This document shows positions 1 through 6,070 of a stretch of 6,153 bases of DNA, one piece after another. The position numbers and the translations under genes were made by a program. The notes under the pieces were generated by a model. It did no database searches and was not told the origin of the DNA. It was given only the letters and a program-made list of their open reading frames with translations. The stretch is from DASRVA01 sp035550715 (GTDB taxonomy: Bacteria > Gemmatimonadota > Gemmatimonadetes > JACCXV01 > JAHWKZ01): positions 1-6,153 of the forward strand of contig DASZOP010000107.1 of assembly GCA_035550715.1 (NCBI GenBank), given 5' to 3'. How positions within the stretch are numbered: position 1 is the first letter of the stretch; the number at the start of each line of letters is the position of its first letter.

Positions 1-117
1 CTCGACCGCGAGAGCCGGGGAAGCGTGCTGCCCGAAGGCGCGGCCCGGGTGGCTTCGCTGCGCGACCTCGCGCTTGACCCCCTGCCGGCGTGCTTCCTAG
101 ACTCGCCCGCGCCGTGA
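1..117 (+). CDS. Possible 3' end of an upstream gene (partial, unidentified)
   Basis: Frame 1 is open from the window edge to a TGA at 115-117 and would encode a 38-residue C-terminal tail ending in LDSPAP. Its third codon positions are almost all G or C, as in the genes downstream; the other two frames give a cysteine-rich peptide or stop early. The stop would overlap the next gene's start as GTGA (114-117), a common sign of coupling. Against it, the stretch is short, matches no family I recognise, contains rare CTT and CTA codons exactly where a promoter-like element lies, and GC-rich DNA easily stays open by chance. It may simply be intergenic DNA. Confidence 0.35.
   Translation, partial: LDRESRGSVLPEGAARVASLRDLALDPLPACFLDSPAP
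74..103 (+). promoter_or_regulatory. Sigma70-type promoter candidate for the four-gene operon
   Basis: TTGACC (74-79, 5 of 6 to consensus) is followed after 18 bases by TAGACT (98-103, 4 of 6), with a TG at 91-92 upstream of the -10. The same layout recurs at 6120-6149. A start point about 7 bases past the -10 falls near 110, only a few bases before the GTG at 114, giving a nearly leaderless message. This agrees with the absence of a Shine-Dalgarno sequence before that GTG. If the possible upstream reading frame is real, this is an internal promoter. Confidence 0.45.
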
Positions 118-914
118 CCTTCTTCTCCGGCCCCCTTCCGCGCCAGTTCGCCCACCGCGGCGCGAGCGGAACCCATCCCGAGAACACGCTGGCCTCCTTC
201 CGAAGCGCCCGCGACGAGGGCGCGGAGGCTTTCGAGCTGGACGTCCACCGGACGGCCGACGGCCAGATCGTGGTCTTTCACGACCCGACGCTGGAGCGGA
301 CGACCGACGGCCGGGGGACGGTCGCCGGCCTGACCCTGGACGAGCTGCGGGGCTTGGACGCGGGGAGCCGCTTCAGCCCCGACGGGGGGCGGACGCATCC
401 GTTCCGGGGGCAGGACGTCCGGGTCCCGACCCTGCGCGAGGTGCTCGAGGAGTTCCCGGGGCTGCCCCTCATCATCGAGGTCAAGCAGGTGGAGCCGCCG
501 CTCGAGGGGGACCTCCGCGACGTGATCGCCGGATCGAGGGCCGAGGATCGGACGCTCGTCTTCTCGCTCGCCCAGGAGCCCCTCGACCGCTACCGGGCGC
601 TCGACCCGGAGCAGCCGACCGGCTTCGGTCCCGAGGACGTGGCCGAATTCCTGGGTCGCGTCCGCGACCATCGCTGGGACGGGTATTGCCCGCCCGGCGC
701 CGCCTTCGCCGTTCCGGTCGCGTGGCACGGCATCACGATCGTGAGCGGGCCCTTCGTCGAGGCCGCCCACCGGTTCGGCCGCGAAGTCTACGTCTGGACG
801 GTCAACGAGGAAGCCGAAATGGAGCGTCTCCTGGATCTCGGCGTCGATGGCCTGATCACCGACTTCCCGGCCCGCTTGGCCGCGGTGGTCCGGCGCCGCC
901 GGGCCGCCGTGTAG
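114..914 (+). CDS. Glycerophosphodiester phosphodiesterase (GDPD family)
   Basis: A 266-residue cytoplasmic-type enzyme with no signal peptide or membrane segment. The family hydrolyses glycerophosphodiesters (deacylated phospholipids) to glycerol-3-phosphate and an alcohol. The TIM-barrel motifs are all visible: AHRGASGTHPENT near the N-terminus with catalytic His14 and Arg15; the E-x-D metal pair Glu41/Asp43; second catalytic His56 in VVFHD; third metal ligand Glu122 in IIEVK; and near the C-terminus VWTVN (227-231) followed by DGLITDFP. Length is usual for the short bacterial GDPDs. I chose GTG 114 over the in-frame GTG at 90 because the family begins about a dozen residues before AHRG, because 90 lies inside the promoter-like element, and because 114 overlaps a possible upstream stop as GTGA. 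The exact headgroup specificity cannot be read. It is the first gene of a tight operon, 10 bases before the fatty acid kinase gene. Confidence 0.93.
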   Translation: MTFFSGPLPRQFAHRGASGTHPENTLASFRSARDEGAEAFELDVHRTADGQIVVFHDPTLERTTDGRGTVAGLTLDELRGLDAGSRFSPDGGRTHPFRGQDVRVPTLREVLEEFPGLPLIIEVKQVEPPLEGDLRDVIAGSRAEDRTLVFSLAQEPLDRYRALDPEQPTGFGPEDVAEFLGRVRDHRWDGYCPPGAAFAVPVAWHGITIVSGPFVEAAHRFGREVYVWTVNEEAEMERLLDLGVDGLITDFPARLAAVVRRRRAAV

Positions 915-924
915 GCGGCCCCGG
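899..924 (+). promoter_or_regulatory. GC-only RNA hairpin masking the next gene's ribosome site
   Basis: Bases 901-908 (GGGCCGCC) pair perfectly with 914-921 (GGCGGCCC) around the five-base loop GTGTA. Two more G-C pairs (899-900 with 923-924) form across a single bulged C at 922. The stem contains the last base of the upstream stop TAG (912-914), covers the Shine-Dalgarno-like AGGCGG (913-918) and ends immediately before the TTG start at 925. No T-run follows, so it is not an intrinsic terminator. A ribosome finishing the upstream gene would open it, so I infer a coupling device. Part of the pairing could be a by-product of GC-rich codons. Confidence 0.5.
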
Positions 925-2757
925 TTGCCGGTCCGATATCTCGACGGGGCCCGTCTCCGTCGATCGGCGGTGGCCGCCACCCGCTGGGTCGGCCAGCGGC
1001 AGGAGAATCTCAACGGGATCAACGTGTTTCCGGTCCCGGACGGGGACACCGGAACCAACATCGCGGCGACCCTTGTGAGCGCGGTGGAAAGCGCCCAGCG
1101 GATCCGGGATCGCGCGCTCGGCAAGGTGAGCCGCGCCCTCGCCGACGGCGCCCTGTACGGGGCGTGCGGCAACTCGGGCGCGATCCTGGCGCAGTTCTTC
1201 GAGGGGTTCGCAGAGGCGCTGGACGGATCGGACCGGGCCGGGGGCCTGGATCTCGCCGTCGCGGTCACGCGGGCCAACGAGTCCGCCCAGTCCGCCCTCG
1301 CCCGGCCCCGCGAGGGGACGATCCTGAGCGTCATGCGCGCGTGGGCGGACCGCTTCCGCGACCGCGCGACGGCCGACGGCGCGGATCTCCTCGACGTCTT
1401 CAGGGACTCGCTCGACACGGCGCGGGAAGCGCTCGCCCGGACGCCCAGCCAGCTCCGCGAGCTCGCCCGGGCCGGGGTCGTCGATGCCGGCGCTCAAGGG
1501 TTCGTCTACTTCCTGGAGGGGATGCTCCACTTCGCCGAAGGGCGGCTGGCGGGGACCGTGATCGAGGAAGGGGACCACGCGGCCCCCCTCCAGCGGGCGG
1601 CCATCGCCGAGGATCCCGGGTCCATCCAGTTCCGCTTCTGCACGGAGTGCCTGATCGAGGGTGAGGGGCTGGAGGTGGGGGCGATCCGGGCGCTCGTCGA
1701 TCCTCTCGGCGACTCCGTGGTGGTCGCCGGGTCCCCCCGACGGATCCGGATCCACGTCCACACCGATCAGCCCGAGCGGGTGTTCGAGGGCGTCGCCGGC
1801 CACGGCCGGGTCGTCCACCGGAAGGCCGACGACATGAGAGCCCAGCACGTCGACCGGTTCGTCCGCGAGCGGGTCGCGGTCGTCACCGACACGGCCGCCG
1901 ACATCCCGGCTCGGGATCTCCAGCGGCTCCGGATCCACACGGTCCCCCTCCGGGTCTTCCTCGGCCGCGAGGTGTACCTCGACAAGCAGACGCTGAACCC
2001 GGACGAGGTGTACGAGCGGCTGACGAAGGGAGAGGCCGACGTGCGGACCTCCCAGCCCCCGCCCGGCGACTACGCGGCGCTCTACCGGTACTTGTTCGAG
2101 CACTACCGCTCGATCGTGGTGGTGAGCCTGTCGGGCGCCGTGAGCGGAACCATCGACGCGGCCCGGAAGGGGGCCCAGCTCGCCGATCCGGATCGGGTCG
2201 AGGTGTTCGACTCGGGGACGGCGTCGATCGCGCAGGGGCTGATCGCGCGGGCGGCGGCCGAGCGCGCGCTAGCGGGCGCCGACCCGGCCGAGGTCGTGGC
2301 CGCGGCCGAGGACGCCCGCTCGAGGGTCCGCCTCCTCCTCGGAGCCCCGACGCTCGAGTACTTCGAGCGCGGGGGGCGGGTCGGCGGCCGGAAGCTCAAG
2401 CTGGCAGGGTGGCTCCGCCTCGTGCCGCTCCTTACCATCCCGCCCGAGCGGGGACGGCCCCGGCTGGCGGGCGTGGCCCGTCGGGGACACGTCCACCGGA
2501 AGCTCCTGGAGCGCGCCTCTGAGGCGGTGGGACGGGAGCCCCGCGCGCCCGAGCGGATCTGGATCGCGCACGCGGCGGCGCCCGAGGTGGCCGACGCGTA
2601 TCGCGCGCGGCTCGCCGATCTCGCCCCGGCCGCGGAGATCGAGATCGTCGAGGTGGGACCGGTCCTCGGCGCCCATGCCGGACCGGGATCGGTCGCGGTG
2701 GCGTTCCTGGGCGCCGCGGGCGACTCGCGGGAGGGGGCGGAGGGTGACGATGGCTGA
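925..2757 (+). CDS. Fatty acid kinase fused to DegV/FakB-type fatty acid-binding domain
   Basis: A 610-residue cytoplasmic protein. Residues 1-205 are a DAK2/DhaL-type ATP-binding kinase domain: NVFPVPDGDTGTN (33-45, Mg ligands Asp39 and Asp41), GNSG (82-85), REGT (129-132), VDAGAQG (186-192). Residues about 228-310 match the FakA middle domain, with Cys239 and His277/His279 at the places of the metal-binding Cys and HxH of Staphylococcus FakA. Residues about 316-600 are a full DegV domain: VTDTAADIP (320-328), TSQP (375-378), SLSGAVSGT (401-409), ERGGRVGG (481-488) and GAHAGPG (582-588). DegV/FakB proteins bind a fatty acid and FakA phosphorylates it to acyl-phosphate, so this chain carries both activities. 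The TTG start lies 6 bases after AGGCGG and puts the DGDTG motif at its usual depth; no better start exists. The gene begins 10 bases after its neighbour's stop and overlaps the next by 8 bases. Function is well supported; substrate chain length is unknown. Confidence 0.93.
   Translation: MPVRYLDGARLRRSAVAATRWVGQRQENLNGINVFPVPDGDTGTNIAATLVSAVESAQRIRDRALGKVSRALADGALYGACGNSGAILAQFFEGFAEALDGSDRAGGLDLAVAVTRANESAQSALARPREGTILSVMRAWADRFRDRATADGADLLDVFRDSLDTAREALARTPSQLRELARAGVVDAGAQGFVYFLEGMLHFAEGRLAGTVIEEGDHAAPLQRAAIAEDPGSIQFRFCTECLIEGEGLEVGAIRALVDPLGDSVVVAGSPRRIRIHVHTDQPERVFEGVAGHGRVVHRKADDMRAQHVDRFVRERVAVVTDTAADIPARDLQRLRIHTVPLRVFLGREVYLDKQTLNPDEVYERLTKGEADVRTSQPPPGDYAALYRYLFEHYRSIVVVSLSGAVSGTIDAARKGAQLADPDRVEVFDSGTASIAQGLIARAAAERALAGADPAEVVAAAEDARSRVRLLLGAPTLEYFERGGRVGGRKLKLAGWLRLVPLLTIPPERGRPRLAGVARRGHVHRKLLERASEAVGREPRAPERIWIAHAAAPEVADAYRARLADLAPAAEIEIVEVGPVLGAHAGPGSVAVAFLGAAGDSREGAEGDDG
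2739..2744 (+). promoter_or_regulatory. Strong Shine-Dalgarno that fixes the glutaredoxin start
   Basis: GGAGGG lies five bases before ATG 2750, inside the last codons of the kinase gene. It is the best ribosome site in the operon. It selects this ATG over the in-frame ATG at 2675, which would overlap the kinase gene by 83 bases and add a charged tail foreign to glutaredoxins. Confidence 0.8.
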
Positions 2758-3016
2758 AGAAAGGAGGAGCGTGGTGCTCTACACGACCGATCCTTGCGGG
2801 TACTGTCGCCGGGCGAAGGCGCTCCTCGAGGCGCGGGGAATCGCGTTCCGCGAGGTCCGGCTGCCGCGGACGGCCGAAGGACGCGCGCGGCTGGCCGACG
2901 TGGCCCCCGCCGCGCGCACGTTTCCGGTCGTCGTGATCGACGGCGTGACGATCGGGGGCTACGCGGACCTGGTGGACTGGGACCGTGCCGGCCGGCTGTC
3001 CGTGGGGGCCGGTTGA
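2750..3016 (+). CDS. Small dithiol glutaredoxin (CGYC active site)
   Basis: An 88-residue protein of the single-domain glutaredoxin size, cytoplasmic, with no signal. It starts with VVLYTTDPCGYC, placing active-site cysteines Cys16 and Cys19 after the first beta strand. The cis-proline loop is TFPVV (57-61, Pro59), and DGVTIGGYADL (64-74) is the glutathione-binding GG turn. The family reduces disulfides or glutathione mixed disulfides using glutathione or an equivalent thiol. The active site reads CGYC instead of the common CPYC, which may alter redox potential but keeps both cysteines. The ATG overlaps the upstream stop by 8 bases, and the gene's own TGA overlaps the next gene's TTG. A thioredoxin-like or NrdH-type role is possible, but the GG turn favours glutaredoxin. 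Confidence 0.9.
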   Translation: MAEERRSVVLYTTDPCGYCRRAKALLEARGIAFREVRLPRTAEGRARLADVAPAARTFPVVVIDGVTIGGYADLVDWDRAGRLSVGAG

Positions 3017-4098
3017 GCCCGGTCGTCGAACGCGTGCGGGAGGAGCTGGCCGCTCGCGGCTGGCACGGCGTCCTCGCCACCCCCGGCGTCAACCTGGCAT
3101 GGCTGACCGGGGTCGCCAACCACGCCACCCTCGAGCGCTCGGAGCGGCTCGTCTGCCTGGGCGTCCCCGCCCGGGGCGACCCGTGGATCCTCTGCCCGGC
3201 CTTCGAGGGCGAGCGGATGGGAGGCGCCGTTCCCTGGGCCGAGGTCGAGACGTGGGAGGAGGCGGAGGACCCGTTCGCCAGGGCCGCACGGCGGCTCGCC
3301 CGGGGCGAGACGTGGGCCGTCGAGCCCACGACCTCGTTTCACGACGCGACCCGGCTGGCGGAAGGAACCGAGGCGTCGTTCGCCGACGGCGCGCCGATCT
3401 TCGAGACCCTGCGGCGCGCCAAGACGGCGGCCGAGATCGAGGCGCTCGGGCACGCCATCCAGGCGGCCTGGGAGGTGTTCGACGAGGTCGTCGCGTCGCT
3501 CGCGGAAGGCGATACGGAGAAGGAGGTGGCGGATCGGATCGCGGACGCCTTCGGACGGCGCGCGTTCGAGCCGTGGTCGCTGGTCCAGATCGGTCCGTCG
3601 AGCGCCGTGCCGCACGGCGAGCCGGGCGTGCGGGCGCTCGAGCGTGGCCAGGTCGTCCTCATCGACTGGGGCGGCTGGAAGGACGGGTTCTCGGCGGATC
3701 TCACCCGCACGTTCTGGTGGGACGGGGAGGCGTTCCCCGCCGAGGAGTCGCCCGCCGAGTTCCGCGAGATCCTGGAGATCGTCCGCTCGGCCCAGCGGGC
3801 CGCCCTCGCCTTCATGCGCCCGGGGGTCCGCTGCGGCGACGTGGACGAGGCGGCGCGTGCGGTGATCCGCGGGGCCGGCTATGGGGAGCGGTTCACCCAT
3901 CGACTGGGGCACGGCCTCGGGCGGGAGATCCACGAGCCGCCCTACCTGGTGGCGGGAAGCGAGGTCGAGCTGACACCCGGCGACGTGGTGACCGTCGAGC
4001 CGGGGATCTACCTGCCGGGGAAGTTCGGCGTGCGGTGGGAGGACGACGTGCGGGTCACCGACGGCGGGATCCAGATTCTGTCTGATCGGGGGCGTTGA
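3013..4098 (+). CDS. M24 metallopeptidase, Xaa-Pro dipeptidase / aminopeptidase P type
   Basis: A 361-residue cytoplasmic enzyme, the usual length for PepQ-like proteins. Residues about 3-130 form a creatinase-type N-terminal domain (NLAWLTGVAN near residue 29), LRRAK (133-137) leads into the pita-bread catalytic domain, about 145-355. All five dinuclear-metal ligands are present: Asp218 in LIDWGG, Asp229 in SADLTRT, His300 in GHGLG, Glu329 in VEPGIY and Glu343 in RWEDD. His201 in AVPHGE and His307 in IHEPP fit the substrate-site histidines. The family removes or splits the residue before proline in short peptides. The start is TTG 3013, which overlaps the glutaredoxin stop as TTGA; only a weak G-run precedes it. 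GTG 3034 is an alternative, but it would cut into the first helix and has no ribosome site. Dipeptidase versus aminopeptidase P specificity cannot be settled from sequence alone. Last gene of the operon. Confidence 0.92.
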   Translation: MSPVVERVREELAARGWHGVLATPGVNLAWLTGVANHATLERSERLVCLGVPARGDPWILCPAFEGERMGGAVPWAEVETWEEAEDPFARAARRLARGETWAVEPTTSFHDATRLAEGTEASFADGAPIFETLRRAKTAAEIEALGHAIQAAWEVFDEVVASLAEGDTEKEVADRIADAFGRRAFEPWSLVQIGPSSAVPHGEPGVRALERGQVVLIDWGGWKDGFSADLTRTFWWDGEAFPAEESPAEFREILEIVRSAQRAALAFMRPGVRCGDVDEAARAVIRGAGYGERFTHRLGHGLGREIHEPPYLVAGSEVELTPGDVVTVEPGIYLPGKFGVRWEDDVRVTDGGIQILSDRGR

Positions 4099-4135
4099 AA
4101 CCGGTCGGGGTCGAGGCGCGCCAGGAAGACACCCC

Positions 4136-6058
4136 TCACTCCGCCCCGCAGACCCACTCGTAGCTCCCCTCGGGCGGCCCGGCCGGGACGAGCCCCCCCA
4201 GGAACGTGCTCAGGTTGTCGGTGTCCGGGGTGGAGTTCCCGGGCGAGCGGCTGTAGACGATGTCGCCGGTCCGCCGGTCGAACGTGGTCAGGTCGCTGGT
4301 CGAGATCGTCGGCTTCATGAGGCTCGACGTCGAGCCGTTCATGTGGCCCATCCCCATCGCGTGGCCCATCTCGTGGGCGAGAACCGCGTAGCGGACGCCG
4401 GGGTCGCCGATCGCGGCGAAGCGGAGCCAGATCTGGGCGCTCGAGATGGCCCGGGTGCTGGACCAGAACGTGCGCGCCAGGCCGACCGCCTGCGGGCCCG
4501 CATAGCGATCCGGGTCCTCATCGAACGCGATCACCAGGGCACCCGCCGATCCCTCCGACGGGGGCGAGCCGGTGACCGTCACCGTGGCCGAGATCGTTCC
4601 GCCCGACCAATCCTGGACGATGTCGCGGGCGACGTCCGCGGCCTCGTCGATCCAGGCCTGCGGGACCGGCCCGCCGCCCGGGAAGTTGTGGGCCGTCGTA
4701 TCGATGTAGATCTTCGGGTTCTGGGTCCAGCGGATCGTGCGGGGCTCGTACTCGCGGGCCACGTCGTTGAACGGCTGGATGGAGAAGCTCGACGGGATGA
4801 CCTCCCAGCGGTCGTCGCTGCCCCGGGCGAACGTGCTCCGGGTGTGGATCGAGCCCCCCTGGATCGTCAGGTCGCGCAGCGAGGACGAGGGATCGCCCGG
4901 GATCTCGAAGTCGCCGCTGCCATCGGTGGTCGCCGTCTCCCCCGCGAAGCTGACCGTGAGTCCCGAGACCCCGGCCCCGCTGAACTGGTCGACGATACGA
5001 CCGGCCAGCGCCGTAGATCCGCCGGGTGGGGGAGGCGGAGGTGGCGGCGGGGGCGGCGGAGGAGGATCCCCCGACTCCACCTGCATCCGGACGACGAGAT
5101 CGCGCGAGCCGCCGTTGGACGAGAACGTGAAGCGGGTCTCGTACGACCCGACGGCGAGGCTGTCCCGGGAGACCGTGACGACCACCGGTTGGGTCGTATG
5201 GGGGTTGACCGTGCCCGACATCTTCGAAAGGACCACCCACGGCGCGCCGCCGGCGCTCACCGACCACGTGAGCGGCTGCCCGCCCGTGTTCATGACGCCG
5301 GCCGTCTGGCTGGTCGCCGAGGTGCGGAGGTCGAGCGAGGGCGGGGAGAGGGCGAGCGCCGCCGGCGAGGCGACCTCGACCAGCATCGCGAGGGTCGGCG
5401 TGCCGCCGTTCGAGGAAACCGAGAGGGTCGCGGCGCGAAGGCCGTCCTGGAGCCCGCTCCGGTCGACCTGGATCGCCAGCTCGACCGCGCCGTCCGGAGG
5501 CAGGACACCCCCGGCCGGATCGACGGTGACCCACTCGGGGCCGGCGATGGCCCAGCTGAGCGGCCCCTCGCCGTTGTTGGTGAGGGTCGCCGTGGCGGCG
5601 TCCACGTCGGGTTCGAGCCGCAGGCTCTCCGGCTCGAGGCGGGCCACGGCGTTCCCGCTGTTCACGGCGGTCACGGTGACCGGAAACTCCGCGTCGCCGA
5701 GGGTGAACGTGACCTCGCCGCCCGAGGTCCCGAGCTCGAGGAGCTGTCTGAGGACGCGCACCGAGACGGTCGTCTCGCCTGGAGCGAGCATGCCCGACGT
5801 GGGCGACACGAGGAGCCATTCGGCCGACGCCTCGGCGCTCCACGGCACGGTGGCGTCGCCGCGGTTCTCGAGATCGATCGGGTGCTCGGACTCCTCGGCC
5901 TCGAACGCGAGGCGGGTCGTGGAGATGCCGAAGATCCCGGAAGGGTCCTCCGGCCCTGCCGGCCCCGACTTCTTCCCGCAGGCGAAAACGGCCAGAATGA
6001 GGAGCAGGGACCGCAGGACGCGGCCCGGGGAGGTGAAGGACGCCATGGCGCCGGCCAC
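4136..6058 (-). CDS. Surface lipoprotein with three BACON-like repeats and a matrixin-like metalloprotease
   Basis: A 640-residue predicted secreted lipoprotein. Residues 13-26 hold an arginine-flanked hydrophobic stretch ending in AVFAC, so Cys27 is the likely lipidated residue. Residues about 43-328 contain three repeats of about 95 residues resembling BACON domains (PLSW/PLTW, WVTVDPAGG-like and SSNGG motifs). A 14-proline run (332-345) follows. Residues about 349-400 resemble a carboxypeptidase-regulatory-like domain (GRIVDQFSG, TTDGSGDFEI). The catalytic domain is about 440-610: HEMGHAMGMGH gives zinc ligands His562, His566 and His572 with general base Glu563, and SSLMKP (578-583) is a matrixin-type Met-turn (Met581). 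The protein probably cuts extracellular or periplasmic proteins; the substrate is unknown. No matrixin cysteine switch is visible. The GTG start has AAGGA seven bases upstream; an in-frame ATG at 6046 is the alternative and still leaves a complete signal. The gene is convergent with the operon. The zinc-protease call is strong, the repeat-family name less so. Confidence 0.88.
   Translation of the reverse strand: MAGAMASFTSPGRVLRSLLLILAVFACGKKSGPAGPEDPSGIFGISTTRLAFEAEESEHPIDLENRGDATVPWSAEASAEWLLVSPTSGMLAPGETTVSVRVLRQLLELGTSGGEVTFTLGDAEFPVTVTAVNSGNAVARLEPESLRLEPDVDAATATLTNNGEGPLSWAIAGPEWVTVDPAGGVLPPDGAVELAIQVDRSGLQDGLRAATLSVSSNGGTPTLAMLVEVASPAALALSPPSLDLRTSATSQTAGVMNTGGQPLTWSVSAGGAPWVVLSKMSGTVNPHTTQPVVVTVSRDSLAVGSYETRFTFSSNGGSRDLVVRMQVESGDPPPPPPPPPPPPPPGGSTALAGRIVDQFSGAGVSGLTVSFAGETATTDGSGDFEIPGDPSSSLRDLTIQGGSIHTRSTFARGSDDRWEVIPSSFSIQPFNDVAREYEPRTIRWTQNPKIYIDTTAHNFPGGGPVPQAWIDEAADVARDIVQDWSGGTISATVTVTGSPPSEGSAGALVIAFDEDPDRYAGPQAVGLARTFWSSTRAISSAQIWLRFAAIGDPGVRYAVLAHEMGHAMGMGHMNGSTSSLMKPTISTSDLTTFDRRTGDIVYSRSPGNSTPDTDNLSTFLGGLVPAGPPEGSYEWVCGAE
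4137..4733 (-). other. Matrixin-like metzincin catalytic domain within the lipoprotein
   Basis: Residues about 442-640. The domain opens with RWTQNPKIYID, runs through a helix (AWIDEAADVARDIVQDW) and strands ending in AQIWLRF, and reaches the zinc helix AHEMGHAMGMGH. The Met-turn comes nine residues after the third histidine, as in M10 matrixins. About 50 residues follow it and end in a lone cysteine, Cys637. Confidence 0.85.
5024..5065 (-). repeat. Fourteen-proline linker
   Basis: Residues 332-345 are 14 consecutive prolines followed by two glycines. They separate the BACON-like repeats from the C-terminal half. All four proline codons are mixed (CCT, CCG, CCC, CCA), so this is not a simple DNA slippage repeat. 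It probably acts as a stiff spacer, and its translation should need elongation factor P. Confidence 0.95.
5075..5932 (-). repeat. Three tandem BACON-like beta-sandwich repeats (protein level)
   Basis: Residues about 43-133, 137-230 and 233-328 share one pattern. Each has an opening strand, then N-R/N/T-G with VPW/LSW/LTW. Next come a Trp-Leu/Val-Val segment with a following Gly (WLLVSPTSG, WVTVDPAGG, WVVLSKMSG), a pro-rich turn, and a closing strand, with SSNGG in copies two and three. Copy one lacks SSNGG and is the most diverged. DNA identity is low, so the duplications are old. ASH or other Ig-like folds are alternatives to BACON. Confidence 0.7.
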
Positions 6059-6065
6059 GGCTGCA

Positions 6066-6070
6066 TCCTT
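6066..6070 (-). promoter_or_regulatory. Shine-Dalgarno for the surface protease gene
   Basis: On the minus strand AAGGA ends seven bases before GTG 6058. No comparable sequence precedes the ATG at 6046, so this site favours the GTG start. Confidence 0.65.

Noticed and set aside
90..113. Upstream GTG start (position 90) for the GDPD gene
   Set aside because: It lies within the promoter-like element, has no ribosome site, and adds residues not expected before the AHRG motif.
856..2103. Long minus-strand open frame (415 codons) opposite the kinase gene
   Set aside because: High GC at third codon positions removes stops from the opposite strand. The translation is low-complexity in Arg, Gly, Asp and Pro with no family motif, while the plus strand encodes a clear DAK2-DegV protein.
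2675..2749. Upstream in-frame ATG start for the glutaredoxin
   Set aside because: It adds 25 charged residues before the first strand and overlaps the kinase gene by 83 bases. ATG 2750 has a strong GGAGGG.
2103..3329. Minus-strand open frame (408 codons) crossing the kinase, glutaredoxin and peptidase genes
   Set aside because: It runs antisense through three well-supported genes and its product is Arg/Ser/Pro-rich noise without motifs.
4099..4135. Terminator between the convergent genes
   Set aside because: The 37 bases hold the palindrome GGCGCGCC but no sizeable stem followed by a T-run on either strand. Termination may be Rho-dependent or lie within coding sequence.
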